Shown: positions 1 through 7,055, counted from the stretch's first letter. The stretch is 16,917 bases of DNA from Rhodospirillaceae bacterium (GCA_018700655.1 JABIUG010000311.1:1-16917), one strand, 5' to 3'. Made by a program: numbers and translations. Notes: generated by a model from the sequence alone, not told the origin.

Positions 1-65
1 CGGCTCTGCCGCAGCCAGAGCAAATCGCCGCCGCCGCGCGCGACGTTTGTTACGCCAACGACTGA
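1..65 (+). CDS. pdhB: Pyruvate dehydrogenase E1 component subunit beta, C-terminal end (partial)
   Basis: Only the last 20 codons are inside the window; the frame starts at base 3 and ends at the TGA at 63-65. The tail reads ALPQPEQIAAAARDVCYAND. This matches the usual end of alphaproteobacterial E1 beta, where a Leu-Pro segment is followed by a short helix and a Val-Cys-Tyr near the terminus. E1 beta pairs with E1 alpha to decarboxylate pyruvate with thiamine diphosphate and to acetylate the lipoyl group of E2. The E2 gene follows 40 bases downstream on the same strand, which supports the call. The segment is short, so identification rests on the tail motif plus context. Confidence 0.72.
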   Translation, partial: ALPQPEQIAAAARDVCYAND

Positions 66-105
66 CCTGGCCAAAAACTGACTTGGTGAGTCCGGGAGGA
101 CGCCG

Positions 106-1383
106 ATGCCGATCAAGATCACGATGCCCCAGCTTTCACCGACCATGACCGACGGCACGCTCGCGCGCTGGCTGGTCAAGGAAGGCGATGCCGTATTATC
201 GGGTGACATTCTGGCCGAGATCGAGACCGACAAGGCGACCATGGAGGTCGAATCAATCGATGAGGGCACCGTCGGCAAGATCCTGATCGCCGAAGGTACC
301 GACAATGTGCCCGTCAACGAGGTGATCGCCGTTCTGCTGGAAGAAGGCGAAGACAGCGCTGCACTCGACGGCCTCAGCACCGCAGCCCCAGCGCCTGCCG
401 CAGAAGCCCCCGAGCCCGCCGAAGCGGTTGCCGAAGCAACTCCGGCTGAACCCGCAGCGGCTCCATCGGCAGTCCCTGCGGTAGCAGAACCCGACGACGA
501 CAGCCGGGTCAAGGCCAGTCCGCTGGCACGCAGCATGGCGCGCCAGGCTGGATTGAGTCTCTCTGCTCTTTCAGGAAGCGGTCCGCATGGTCGCATCGTC
601 AAACGTGATGTCGAAGCCGCCCTTGAAGGCGGTGTGGCCGCCGCGCCTGTTGCAGCGTCACGCCCAGCGGCCGTCCCACCTGCGCCGCCGCCTGCCGGCG
701 CCGCCTATGAGGAGATCAAAGTCTCCAACATGCGTCGCGTCATCGCCGAACGCCTGCAGGAAGCCAAACAGACGATTCCGCACTTCTACTTGACGGTCGA
801 TTGTGAGCTCGATCGCCTGCTGGCGTTGCGCAAGGACCTCAATGGTCGCAGCGATGCCTACAAGATCTCGGTCAACGACTTCGTCATTCGCGCGTTGGCG
901 CTTGGATTGAAGCAGGTAACCGAGGCAAATGCCCAGTGGGCCGGTGATGTCGTGCGTCGTTTCACTTCGGTCGATATCGCGGTCGCGGTCGCAATCGACG
1001 GAGGGCTTGTCACGCCGGTCGTGCGCAGCGCCGAGACCAAGGGCCTGGCCACGATTTCGGAAGAGATGAAAGATCTCGCCGCGCGCGCGCGCGAGGGCAA
1101 GTTGATACCTGAGGAATACCAGGGAGGCGGCTTTTCCCTCTCAAATCTCGGCATGTACGGGATCAAGCAGTTCGACGGTGTGATCAATCCGCCCCAGGCC
1201 GGGATCCTGGCCATCGGCGCGGGCGAGCAACGTGCCGTCGTGAAGGATGGCGCGCTCGATATTGCGACGGTCATGAGTTGCACCGTGTCGTGTGACCATC
1301 GCGTCATCGACGGCGCGATCGGCGCCAACCTTCTGACCGCTTTCAAGGGTTACATCGAAGACCCGCTCACGATGCTGCTTTAA
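106..1383 (+). CDS. aceF: Pyruvate dehydrogenase complex dihydrolipoamide acetyltransferase (E2)
   Basis: This is the core E2 subunit. It transfers the acetyl group from its lipoyl arm to CoA in the cytoplasmic pyruvate dehydrogenase complex. The 425-residue protein has one N-terminal lipoyl domain (about 1-78) with the lipoylated lysine K43 in ETDKATMEVE. An Ala/Pro-rich linker follows, then a peripheral subunit-binding domain (about 134-172), a second Pro/Ala linker, and the catalytic acyltransferase domain (about 205-425). The catalytic HRVIDG motif supplies H398 and D402. The chosen ATG has a good ribosome binding site, GGGAGGA at 94-100. lpdA follows after 11 bases. A single lipoyl domain and this length are normal for the alphaproteobacterial short-type E2. 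The lipoyl group is made by the downstream lipA product. The symbol pdhC is also in use. Confidence 0.95.
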   Translation: MPIKITMPQLSPTMTDGTLARWLVKEGDAVLSGDILAEIETDKATMEVESIDEGTVGKILIAEGTDNVPVNEVIAVLLEEGEDSAALDGLSTAAPAPAAEAPEPAEAVAEATPAEPAAAPSAVPAVAEPDDDSRVKASPLARSMARQAGLSLSALSGSGPHGRIVKRDVEAALEGGVAAAPVAASRPAAVPPAPPPAGAAYEEIKVSNMRRVIAERLQEAKQTIPHFYLTVDCELDRLLALRKDLNGRSDAYKISVNDFVIRALALGLKQVTEANAQWAGDVVRRFTSVDIAVAVAIDGGLVTPVVRSAETKGLATISEEMKDLAARAREGKLIPEEYQGGGFSLSNLGMYGIKQFDGVINPPQAGILAIGAGEQRAVVKDGALDIATVMSCTVSCDHRVIDGAIGANLLTAFKGYIEDPLTMLL

Positions 1384-1394
1384 CGGAGATCAAG

Positions 1395-2798
1395 ATGGCG
1401 CAGGACAGCTTTGATCTGGTGGTCGTCGGCGGCGGGCCGGGTGGTTATGTCGCGGCAATCCGCGCAGCACAGCTCGGCATGACGACAGCGGTGGTCGAGC
1501 GCGAACACCTGGGCGGCATCTGCCTCAACTGGGGCTGCATCCCGACCAAGGCGCTTCTTCGTTCGGCCGAAGTCATTCACCTGATGAAACATGCCGAGGA
1601 GTTTGGCCTCAAGGCCGACAACATCAGCTTCGACACCAAGAAGGTCGTCGAACGCAGCCGCAAGGTCGCCGGCCGTCTCTCGAAAGGTGTCGGTCACCTC
1701 CTGAAGAAAAACAAGGTCACGGTGATCGACGGCGAGGGCCGTCTCGTCGGCAATGGCAAGGTCGCTGTCGCCAAGGACGGCAAGGACGTCACGACGCTGA
1801 CAGCCAAACACACCATCCTGGCGACCGGCGCGCGAGCGCGCGACCTGCCCAGCATCAAGGCCGACGGCAAGACCATCTGGTCCTACCGCGAAGCCATGGT
1901 GCCCGAAGCCATGCCGAAATCGATCCTGGTGATCGGCTCAGGTGCCATCGGGATTGAATTCGCCAGCTTCTATCGGGAAATGGGGGCTGAGGTCACCGTG
2001 GTCGAAGTGGTCGACCGGATACTTCCCGCCGAAGATATCGAGATTGCACAGATCGCGCACAAGGCCTTTGAGAAGCAGGGCATGACGATCATGACGGGCG
2101 CAAAGGTCTCAGCCGTCAGAAGCTCCACATCAGGCGCCAAGGTCGATGTCGAGGATAGCAAGGGAAAGACCCTGACGCTGGACGTCGAGAAGGTCATTCT
2201 GGCCGTGGGAATCATGGGCAATGTCGAGAACATCGGCCTTGAGGGCACAAAAGTCGTGGTCGATCGCGGTCATGTCGTGGTCAACGAATGGCTCGAAACC
2301 GGAGAACCCGGCGTCTACGCGATCGGTGACCTGGTCGGCCCGCCCTGGCTGGCGCACAAGGCGAGCCACGAGGGTGTCATTTGCGTCGAGAAGATCGCCG
2401 GGCTCGAACATGTCGAGCCGCTCAACACCGCCAACATTCCCGGCTGCACCTACTGCAGCCCTCAGATCGCCAGCATCGGCATGTCCGAAGCCGCGGCCAA
2501 GGAAGCCGGCCACGAGATCAGGCTTGGTCGGTTCCCGTTCATGGGCAATGGCAAGGCGATTGCGCTGGGTGATGACCGGGGCCTGGTCAAGACCGTGTTC
2601 GACGCCAAGACCGGCGAGTTGCTGGGCGCACACATGGTCGGCGCCGAAGTAACCGAGCTGATCCAGGGTTATGCTGTGGCCAAGACGCTTGAGACTACTG
2701 AGGCTGAACTGATGCACACCGTCTTCCCGCATCCCACGCTTTCGGAAATGATGCACGAGGCCGTGCTCGCAGCCTATGATCGGGCAATCCACTTCTAG
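1395..2798 (+). CDS. lpdA: Dihydrolipoyl dehydrogenase (E3)
   Basis: This FAD-dependent enzyme re-oxidises the dihydrolipoyl arm of E2 and passes the electrons to NAD+. The protein has 467 residues, the usual family length. The N-terminal FAD-binding motif is GGGPGG at 12-17. The redox-active disulfide pair is C43 and C48 in GGICLNWGCIPTKALL. A second Rossmann motif, IGSGAIGIEF, binds NAD in the middle of the protein. The C-terminal dimerisation domain ends with HPTLSE, which supplies the catalytic His446-Glu451 dyad to the partner subunit. Translation starts at an ATG preceded by GGAG at 1385-1388, 11 bases after aceF, so the two are surely co-transcribed. A gap of 38 bases separates it from the proposed lipA start. 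Location next to aceF points to the pyruvate complex, though E3 is often shared with other 2-oxoacid complexes. Confidence 0.95.
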   Translation: MAQDSFDLVVVGGGPGGYVAAIRAAQLGMTTAVVEREHLGGICLNWGCIPTKALLRSAEVIHLMKHAEEFGLKADNISFDTKKVVERSRKVAGRLSKGVGHLLKKNKVTVIDGEGRLVGNGKVAVAKDGKDVTTLTAKHTILATGARARDLPSIKADGKTIWSYREAMVPEAMPKSILVIGSGAIGIEFASFYREMGAEVTVVEVVDRILPAEDIEIAQIAHKAFEKQGMTIMTGAKVSAVRSSTSGAKVDVEDSKGKTLTLDVEKVILAVGIMGNVENIGLEGTKVVVDRGHVVVNEWLETGEPGVYAIGDLVGPPWLAHKASHEGVICVEKIAGLEHVEPLNTANIPGCTYCSPQIASIGMSEAAAKEAGHEIRLGRFPFMGNGKAIALGDDRGLVKTVFDAKTGELLGAHMVGAEVTELIQGYAVAKTLETTEAELMHTVFPHPTLSEMMHEAVLAAYDRAIHF

Positions 2799-2822
2799 GT
2801 CGCGTCATAGACGATCGCAGTT

Positions 2823-2836
2823 AGAGGAACGCAGTC
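2823..2836 (+). promoter_or_regulatory. Ribosome binding site and spacer that decide the lipA start
   Basis: AGAGGA at 2823-2828 lies 8 bases before an ATC codon at 2837. No ATG, GTG or TTG occurs in the lipA frame between the in-frame TAG at 2822-2824 and the ATG at 2924. The stretch from about 2879 on encodes residues expected at the LipA N-terminus. The site therefore most likely serves an unusual ATC start. GTC at 2834 is a less likely alternative. Confidence 0.5.
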
Positions 2837-3799
2837 ATCACCAAGGTTTCACTCATCGACGACGCAGGCGGTTCGACCCGTCCGCGTCACCCCGAAAAGG
2901 CCTGGAAACCGGCCAGTGCGCCAATGCGCAAGCCGAAATGGATCAGGGTCAAGGCGCCGGGTTCGCCTGCATTCCACGATACCCGCAAGATGATCCAGAA
3001 GGCAGGCCTTCACACCGTCTGTGAAGAAGCGGCCTGTCCCAACATCGGTGAATGCTGGGCCGAAAAACACGTCACGGTCATGATTCTGGGCGACACCTGC
3101 ACGCGCGGCTGTACGTTCTGTAATGTCACCACAGGCAAGCCGGGGCCGGTTGATCACGCCGAGGTCGACCGTCTCGCAGATATGGTCAGCGGCCTTGATC
3201 TCAACCATGTCGTCATCACCTCGGTCGACCGGGATGATCTCGACGATGGCGGTGCCGGCCATTTCGTTTCCTGCATTGAAAAGCTGCGCAGCGCAGCGCC
3301 CGACACCACGATCGAGATCCTGACGCCCGACTTCCTGCGCAAGAAAGGCGCCATCGAAGAGGTTGCCCGCGCCAGGCCTGATGTCTTCAACCACAACCTT
3401 GAAACGATTCCGCGCCTCTATCGTGAAGTCCGGCCGGGTTCGCGCTACTTCGCTTCGCTGAACCTGTTGTGGCTGGTCAAACAGGTCGACCCGACGATCT
3501 TCACCAAGTCGGGCCTGATGGTCGGTCTGGGCGAGACACGCGATGAAGTCCTGCAGGTGATGGATGACATGCGCGAGGCCGGTGTCGATTTCCTCACCGT
3601 GGGCCAATACCTGCAGCCGACCCCGCAGCACCACACAATCGACCGCTTCTGGACGGCCGAAGAGTTCGAGGAGATTGAGAGGCTGGCTTACGCCAAGGGT
3701 TTCCTCATGGTCAGCGCGAGCCCGTTGACCCGTTCGTCGCACCACGCCGACCGTGATTTTGCGATCCTGAAACAACGCCGCGAGGCCGGCGCTCTCTGA
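2837..3799 (+). CDS. lipA: Lipoyl synthase, radical SAM (probable ATC start)
   Basis: LipA inserts two sulfur atoms into protein-bound octanoyl groups to form lipoyl cofactors, such as that on the neighbouring E2. From the proposed start it has 320 residues, the usual size. The auxiliary [4Fe-4S] cluster ligands are C62, C67 and C73 (CX4CX5C). The radical SAM cluster is C88, C92 and C95 in CTRGCTFC. The C-terminal RSS motif supplies the serine ligand of the auxiliary cluster, but the tyrosine that normally follows is His (codon 3740-3742). The first conventional start is the ATG at 2924, giving 291 residues. However, the frame upstream encodes RPRHPEKAWKP before MRKPKWIRVKAP, and RHPEK is a typical LipA N-terminal feature. 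The ATC at 2837, with AGAGGA 8 bases upstream, is the best candidate start; a base error in the sequence is the alternative. The stop TGA overlaps the next ATG by one base (TGATG). Confidence 0.9.
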   Translation: MTKVSLIDDAGGSTRPRHPEKAWKPASAPMRKPKWIRVKAPGSPAFHDTRKMIQKAGLHTVCEEAACPNIGECWAEKHVTVMILGDTCTRGCTFCNVTTGKPGPVDHAEVDRLADMVSGLDLNHVVITSVDRDDLDDGGAGHFVSCIEKLRSAAPDTTIEILTPDFLRKKGAIEEVARARPDVFNHNLETIPRLYREVRPGSRYFASLNLLWLVKQVDPTIFTKSGLMVGLGETRDEVLQVMDDMREAGVDFLTVGQYLQPTPQHHTIDRFWTAEEFEEIERLAYAKGFLMVSASPLTRSSHHADRDFAILKQRREAGAL

Positions 3800-4266
3800 T
3801 GCCGGTCCATCACGAACAAAGACGGCTGCCGTGGCGCGCGGATCAGCTTTACGACCTTGTGGCCGACGTCGGCACATACCCAGAGTTCATTCCCTGGTGC
3901 ATGGCGGCGCGTATCCGGAAACGCGAAGGCGACGTGTTCTGGGCCGATCTGGTGATCGGCTTCAAGATGTTCCGCGAGCGTTTCACTTCAAAAGTTGTCC
4001 TGACGCCGGGCGAACAGATCGATGTCAGCTACACCAATGGCCCGTTCAAGCGGATGCAGAATCGCTGGATGTTCATCCCACAGGATGACGGCTCCTGCCT
4101 GGTCGATTTCGACATCGATTTCGAGTTCCGCTCGATTGTCCTGCAAAAGGCGATCGGCGTGTTGTTCCATGAGGCGGTCCGCCGCATGGTGGGAGCCTTC
4201 GAGACGCGCGCCAGGGAACTCTACGGCCCGGGCGTGGCGTCGAATGAGCAGGGCGACAGCATCTAA
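3799..4266 (+). CDS. RatA/COQ10-type START domain (polyketide cyclase-like) protein
   Basis: This is a 155-residue single-domain protein of the SRPBCC/START fold. Visible family features are an N-terminal strand followed by LYDLVADVGTYPEFIPWC (about 17-34), the central GFKMFRERFTSKV segment, and the C-terminal helix with LFHEAVRRMVGAFETRARELYG. These match the bacterial RatA/YfjG and mitochondrial COQ10 family. COQ10 binds ubiquinone and supports respiration. E. coli RatA was described as a ribosome-association inhibitor, and automated annotation often labels this family as a toxin. No RatB-like partner is adjacent, so a quinone-binding housekeeping role is more likely here; that is inference. 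Its ATG shares one base with the lipA stop, implying translational coupling. lipA next to a COQ10-like gene is common in alphaproteobacteria. Confidence 0.88.
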   Translation: MPVHHEQRRLPWRADQLYDLVADVGTYPEFIPWCMAARIRKREGDVFWADLVIGFKMFRERFTSKVVLTPGEQIDVSYTNGPFKRMQNRWMFIPQDDGSCLVDFDIDFEFRSIVLQKAIGVLFHEAVRRMVGAFETRARELYGPGVASNEQGDSI

Positions 4267-4267
4267 C

Positions 4268-4273
4268 AGGAGG
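4268..4273 (+). promoter_or_regulatory. Strong Shine-Dalgarno sequence of the DUF1989 gene
   Basis: A perfect AGGAGG lies 6 bases before the ATG at 4280. It fixes the start of the DUF1989 gene. The same frame is open further upstream to 4022, but that part lies inside the ratA gene in another frame and its translation does not resemble the family. Confidence 0.8.
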
Positions 4274-4279
4274 TCAGTT

Positions 4280-4903
4280 ATGGTCAAGGCGCTCGATTCA
4301 GTCGACATCCCGGGTTTCGGCAACGGTTTCATTCACGCCAGGAAGGGCCAGACTGTTCGCCTGATCGATGTCGAGGGCCATCAGGTCGCAGATGTCTGGG
4401 CGATCAGCACACGGGACCATGACGAATACATGAGTGCCGCCACAACACGCATGTTGACCGGACGTGTGTTTCCCAACGTCGGCGGTGTTTTCATGACAAC
4501 CCGCGACCGACCGATCCTGACCTTCGCCAAAGACACCTCACCAGGTTTCCACGACATGCAATTTGCCTCGTGCTGCAGCGCGCTCTACGCCCGGCGCGGG
4601 CACAAGAATCACCCAAATTGCAGGGACAACTATTTCGCTGCGATCGAGCGTGCCGGTATCAAGCACGCCAACATTCCCGACCCGGTCAACATTTTCCAGA
4701 ACACGCCGCCGCGACCGGACGGATCTTTTCTCTACGGTGCCGCTATGTCAGTCGCCGGCGATCATGTCGAGTTTCGCGCGGAGATGGATTGCATTGTTGT
4801 CGTTACGGCATGTTCCTCGGCACTGATCAACGCCGGGAAGTCGACGCCGCTGCGTCTGGAAACGTTCAAGGCTAAGGCACCCGCGGCTAGGAAAAAGGCC
4901 TGA
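4280..4903 (+). CDS. DUF1989 family protein (urea carboxylase-associated type)
   Basis: The 207-residue protein belongs to the DUF1989 family. The characteristic segments are RLIDVEGHQVADVW (27-40), HDMQFASCCSALY (91-103), HPNCRDNYFAA (111-121) and the C-terminal VTACSSALINAGKSTPL (175-191). Conserved cysteines at about C99, C114 and C178 could bind a metal. Family members are encoded with urea/guanidine carboxylase, and a pair of DUF1989 subunits (CgdAB) has been reported to act as carboxyguanidine deiminase. Here there is only one DUF1989 gene and no carboxylase, transporter or guanidine riboswitch in view, so the substrate is unknown. It sits 13 bases after ratA with a perfect Shine-Dalgarno and appears to be the last gene of the lipA operon. 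The C-terminus is a short Lys/Ala-rich tail. The family call is firm; the function is open. Confidence 0.85.
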   Translation: MVKALDSVDIPGFGNGFIHARKGQTVRLIDVEGHQVADVWAISTRDHDEYMSAATTRMLTGRVFPNVGGVFMTTRDRPILTFAKDTSPGFHDMQFASCCSALYARRGHKNHPNCRDNYFAAIERAGIKHANIPDPVNIFQNTPPRPDGSFLYGAAMSVAGDHVEFRAEMDCIVVVTACSSALINAGKSTPLRLETFKAKAPAARKKA

Positions 4904-4913
4904 TCGTTCAGGC
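4892..4913 (-). terminator. Intrinsic terminator of the ispDF-pgpA-cinA operon, embedded in two stop codons
   Basis: GCCTGA (4898-4903) and TCAGGC (4908-4913) form a 6-base-pair stem with loop TCGT. Read on the minus strand, the hairpin is followed within two bases by five Ts (complement of 4892-4896), a good rho-independent pattern for cinA. The left arm carries the stop codon of the DUF1989 gene and the right arm carries that of cinA. On the plus strand only a weak T-rich run follows (4914-4922), so termination there is less certain. Confidence 0.6.
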
Positions 4914-5405
4914 TTCGTCTTTGAGAAGTTCGAGGACCAGTTCCAACGCATCACGGACCGTGGCGAGGCGAACCGCCTGGCGACCGACATCGCCGTAGCG
5001 TTCGACCCGATGCCGTGTTGTGCCGCCCATTGCCGCTGTTAAGTGCACCAGCCCCGCCGGTTTTTCCTGGCTATCGCTTCCGGGTCCCGCAACACCGGTG
5101 ACCGCAACAGCAACTCGCCCGGGATTGCGCTTCAGGGCACCCGCCGTCATGGCGCGCGCAACTTCTTGACTGACCGCTCCGTGTTTCATGATCAAATCGC
5201 GCGGCACACCCAACATTTCGGTCTTGGCTTCGTAGGAGTAGGTCACGTATCCCCGGTCGACGACATCGGACGAACCGGCAATTGCGGTCAACGCGCCGGC
5301 GATCAATCCGCCGGTACAGGATTCCGCCGTAACCAGCATCAAGCCGCGTTCGCGACAGCCCTGCAGAACCCTGATGGCAAGCGCCTGGATTGTTTCGTCG
5401 AACAT
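4908..5405 (-). CDS. CinA C-terminal domain protein (NMN amidohydrolase, PncC type)
   Basis: This 165-residue stand-alone CinA C-terminal domain corresponds to the PncC enzymes, which deamidate nicotinamide mononucleotide to nicotinic acid mononucleotide for NAD recycling. The signature TAESCTGGLIAGALT (26-40) carries the probable nucleophile S29. VDRGYVTYSYEAKTEMLGV, HGAVSQEVARAM and the glycine-rich VTGVAGPGSDSQEKPAGLV region follow in the family order. The N-terminal molybdopterin-binding-like domain of full-length CinA is absent, which is normal for this short form. The ATG at 5403-5405 is chosen because it lies one base after the pgpA stop; the frame is open further upstream, but that overlaps pgpA and is not family-like. 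It is the last gene of the minus-strand operon and ends in the shared terminator hairpin. Confidence 0.92.
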   Translation of the reverse strand: MFDETIQALAIRVLQGCRERGLMLVTAESCTGGLIAGALTAIAGSSDVVDRGYVTYSYEAKTEMLGVPRDLIMKHGAVSQEVARAMTAGALKRNPGRVAVAVTGVAGPGSDSQEKPAGLVHLTAAMGGTTRHRVERYGDVGRQAVRLATVRDALELVLELLKDEA

Positions 5406-5406
5406 C

Positions 5407-5904
5407 TCAGGGCACCAGATAGGAAAGCGCAAAGACGCACAACGCTGCCGCCACGCCGGCTGCAACATCGTCGAGCATGACGCCCAGAGCACCGGGAACC
5501 TTGCGATCCAGCATCCCGATGGGGCCGGGTTTCCAGATGTCGAACAGGCGAAACAGCAGAAACGCAGCAAGCCACAGGAGCGGTGAAAACAGGGCAGGGA
5601 TCAGGGCGATCAGTTGACCGGCGACCTCATCAACCACGATCGACGCATGATCGTGACCGGCATCATCCGGGAAGCCCCTGATCAGGCGATGCGTCTCCCA
5701 AGTTCCAAACGCAAAGATGGCCACTGCGGCACCCAACAGGCCCCACGGCCCGGCGAGATAGAGAATACCTACGCCCAACGGCAGCGCCGCGACCGAACCC
5801 CAGGTGCCGGGGGCAGGGCGTATCAGGCCGACACCAAACCAGGTCGCGACAAGCGCGCCGGGTGTGCGCAGGCCGACACCGTCTGGCAGGCGCTTTACGT
5901 CCAT
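5407..5904 (-). CDS. pgpA: Phosphatidylglycerophosphatase A
   Basis: PgpA removes the phosphate from phosphatidylglycerol phosphate at the inner membrane in the last step of phosphatidylglycerol synthesis. The 165-residue protein shows the family landmarks: RPAPGTWGSVAALPLG (29-44) before a transmembrane segment, the acidic HDHASIVVDEVAGQ site (84-97, with D92 and E93), and FRLFDIWKPGPIGMLDR (118-134) followed by the LDD motif (144-146). Several hydrophobic segments at about 41-68 and 97-118 agree with an integral membrane protein. Its start overlaps the end of ispDF by 10 bases, and the cinA start follows its stop by one base. The three genes are therefore almost certainly one transcript. 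pgpA next to cinA and ispDF is common in alphaproteobacteria. Confidence 0.93.
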   Translation of the reverse strand: MDVKRLPDGVGLRTPGALVATWFGVGLIRPAPGTWGSVAALPLGVGILYLAGPWGLLGAAVAIFAFGTWETHRLIRGFPDDAGHDHASIVVDEVAGQLIALIPALFSPLLWLAAFLLFRLFDIWKPGPIGMLDRKVPGALGVMLDDVAAGVAAALCVFALSYLVP

Positions 5905-7055
5905 GGCACCGGCATCGCGATCGTCACGACGGCCTGTCCGGCGATACCTTCACCGCGCCCGGCGAAACCCAGCCCGTCAGTTGACGTCACTTTGATGTTC
6001 ACACGTGTGGCATCGACACCCAGAAGTTCTGCAATGCGCACCTTCATCGCGGATTGATAGCGTGCAAGGCGCGGCTTCTCACAGATCAGCGTGATGTCGG
6101 CGTGGATCAGCCTGGCCTGGTGTTTGTCCATGAGGTCACAGGCCACCGCGACCAGGTCGCTTGATGCGCGGCCCTTCCAGGCGGGATCACCGACCGGGAA
6201 ATGGGTTCCCAGATCACCTTCGCTCATCGCGCCCAGCATGGCATCGACCAGAACATGGAGACCGACATCGGCATCGCTGTCTCCGTCCAGAGTCTGGTCA
6301 TGTTCGATCCGGATACCACACAGCATGACGTGATCACCCGGTGCGAAGGCATGCACGTCCAGGCCGGTTCCGGTACGGGTTTCTTCGCGACCCAGGCGTC
6401 GCGCCGCTGCATCAAGATCGTCTGCCATCGTCACCTTCATGTTTCCCGGGTCGCCCGCCACCGTGTGAATCATTATCCCTGCTGCTTCCGCCACGGCAGC
6501 GTCGTCCGTCAACTCCTGGCCGGAGGCGGCCTCATGGGCTTCCAGAAGTGCCTGAAAGACAAATGCCTGAGGTGTTTGTGCAAGACCCAACGCGCTGCGA
6601 TCCAGCGTTTCGGTAATGATCCCGGCATCGGTACGTTTGACCGTGTCCGTGACCGGGAGCAGGGGGATTACACCTTGTGCCCCTTCTTCGAGCGCGGCGC
6701 GCAGGCGCGCAATCAATTCGGAGGTCACGAAGAGCCGGGCAGCGTCGTGAACCATGACGTAACGCGGATTATGTGGCGCCAGGGCGCGCAGACCGTTCAG
6801 GACAGACTCCTGACGCGTCACGCCACCGGCGACAGGGTCGAGCAGGTCGAGGCCTGAAGCGGCCTCTTCGTAATAGTCCTGGTGCCCGGGATCGAATACG
6901 ACCTGAACAAGCCCGACATCGGTCGAGGCCATGAGATGGTGCAACGTCCAGACCAGCATTGGTCGCCCGACAAGTGGGCGATATTGCTTGGGAACACCTG
7001 CTCCTGCGCGCTCACCGCGACCGGCTGCGACGATGACGGCGGCGATTTTGTCCAT
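5895..7055 (-). CDS. ispDF: Bifunctional 2-C-methyl-D-erythritol 4-phosphate cytidylyltransferase / 2,4-cyclodiphosphate synthase
   Basis: This fused MEP-pathway enzyme (386 residues) carries out two steps of isoprenoid precursor synthesis. The IspD half (about 1-225) has the nucleotide-binding AAGRGER (10-16) and PKQY (22-25), VHDAAR (about 102-107) and VTDTVKR. The IspF half (about 228-386) has the zinc ligands D233, H235 and H267 and the C-terminal GLGFAGRGEGI motif. Two departures from near-invariant motifs stand out. The usual VHDAARP reads VHDAARL (L108), and the usual GHSDADV of IspF reads GDSDADV (D259), which is equivalent to His34 of E. coli IspF. The remaining motifs are intact, so the gene is probably functional. 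The fusion is typical of alphaproteobacteria. It is the first gene of the minus-strand operon and is divergent from the YpjD-like gene. Confidence 0.94.
   Translation of the reverse strand: MDKIAAVIVAAGRGERAGAGVPKQYRPLVGRPMLVWTLHHLMASTDVGLVQVVFDPGHQDYYEEAASGLDLLDPVAGGVTRQESVLNGLRALAPHNPRYVMVHDAARLFVTSELIARLRAALEEGAQGVIPLLPVTDTVKRTDAGIITETLDRSALGLAQTPQAFVFQALLEAHEAASGQELTDDAAVAEAAGIMIHTVAGDPGNMKVTMADDLDAAARRLGREETRTGTGLDVHAFAPGDHVMLCGIRIEHDQTLDGDSDADVGLHVLVDAMLGAMSEGDLGTHFPVGDPAWKGRASSDLVAVACDLMDKHQARLIHADITLICEKPRLARYQSAMKVRIAELLGVDATRVNIKVTSTDGLGFAGRGEGIAGQAVVTIAMPVPWT

Noticed and set aside
1081..1093. Alternating GC run inside aceF
   Set aside because: It encodes ordinary Ala-Arg residues in frame in a GC-rich gene; nothing suggests a frameshift or regulatory role.
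2849..3877. Minus-strand open frame opposite lipA (342 codons)
   Set aside because: lipA motifs on the plus strand are complete and this frame has no recognisable features.
3799..4266. RatA as part of a toxin-antitoxin system
   Set aside because: No RatB-like or other antitoxin gene is adjacent, and the operon context with lipA fits the COQ10-like housekeeping role better.
4022..4279. N-terminal extension of the DUF1989 protein starting inside ratA
   Set aside because: The extension overlaps the conserved RatA coding sequence in another frame, and a perfect AGGAGG lies before the ATG at 4280.
5406..5570. Longer form of CinA starting at 5570
   Set aside because: The extra 55 codons lie over the 3' part of pgpA and are not family-like; the ATG at 5405 follows the pgpA stop by one base.
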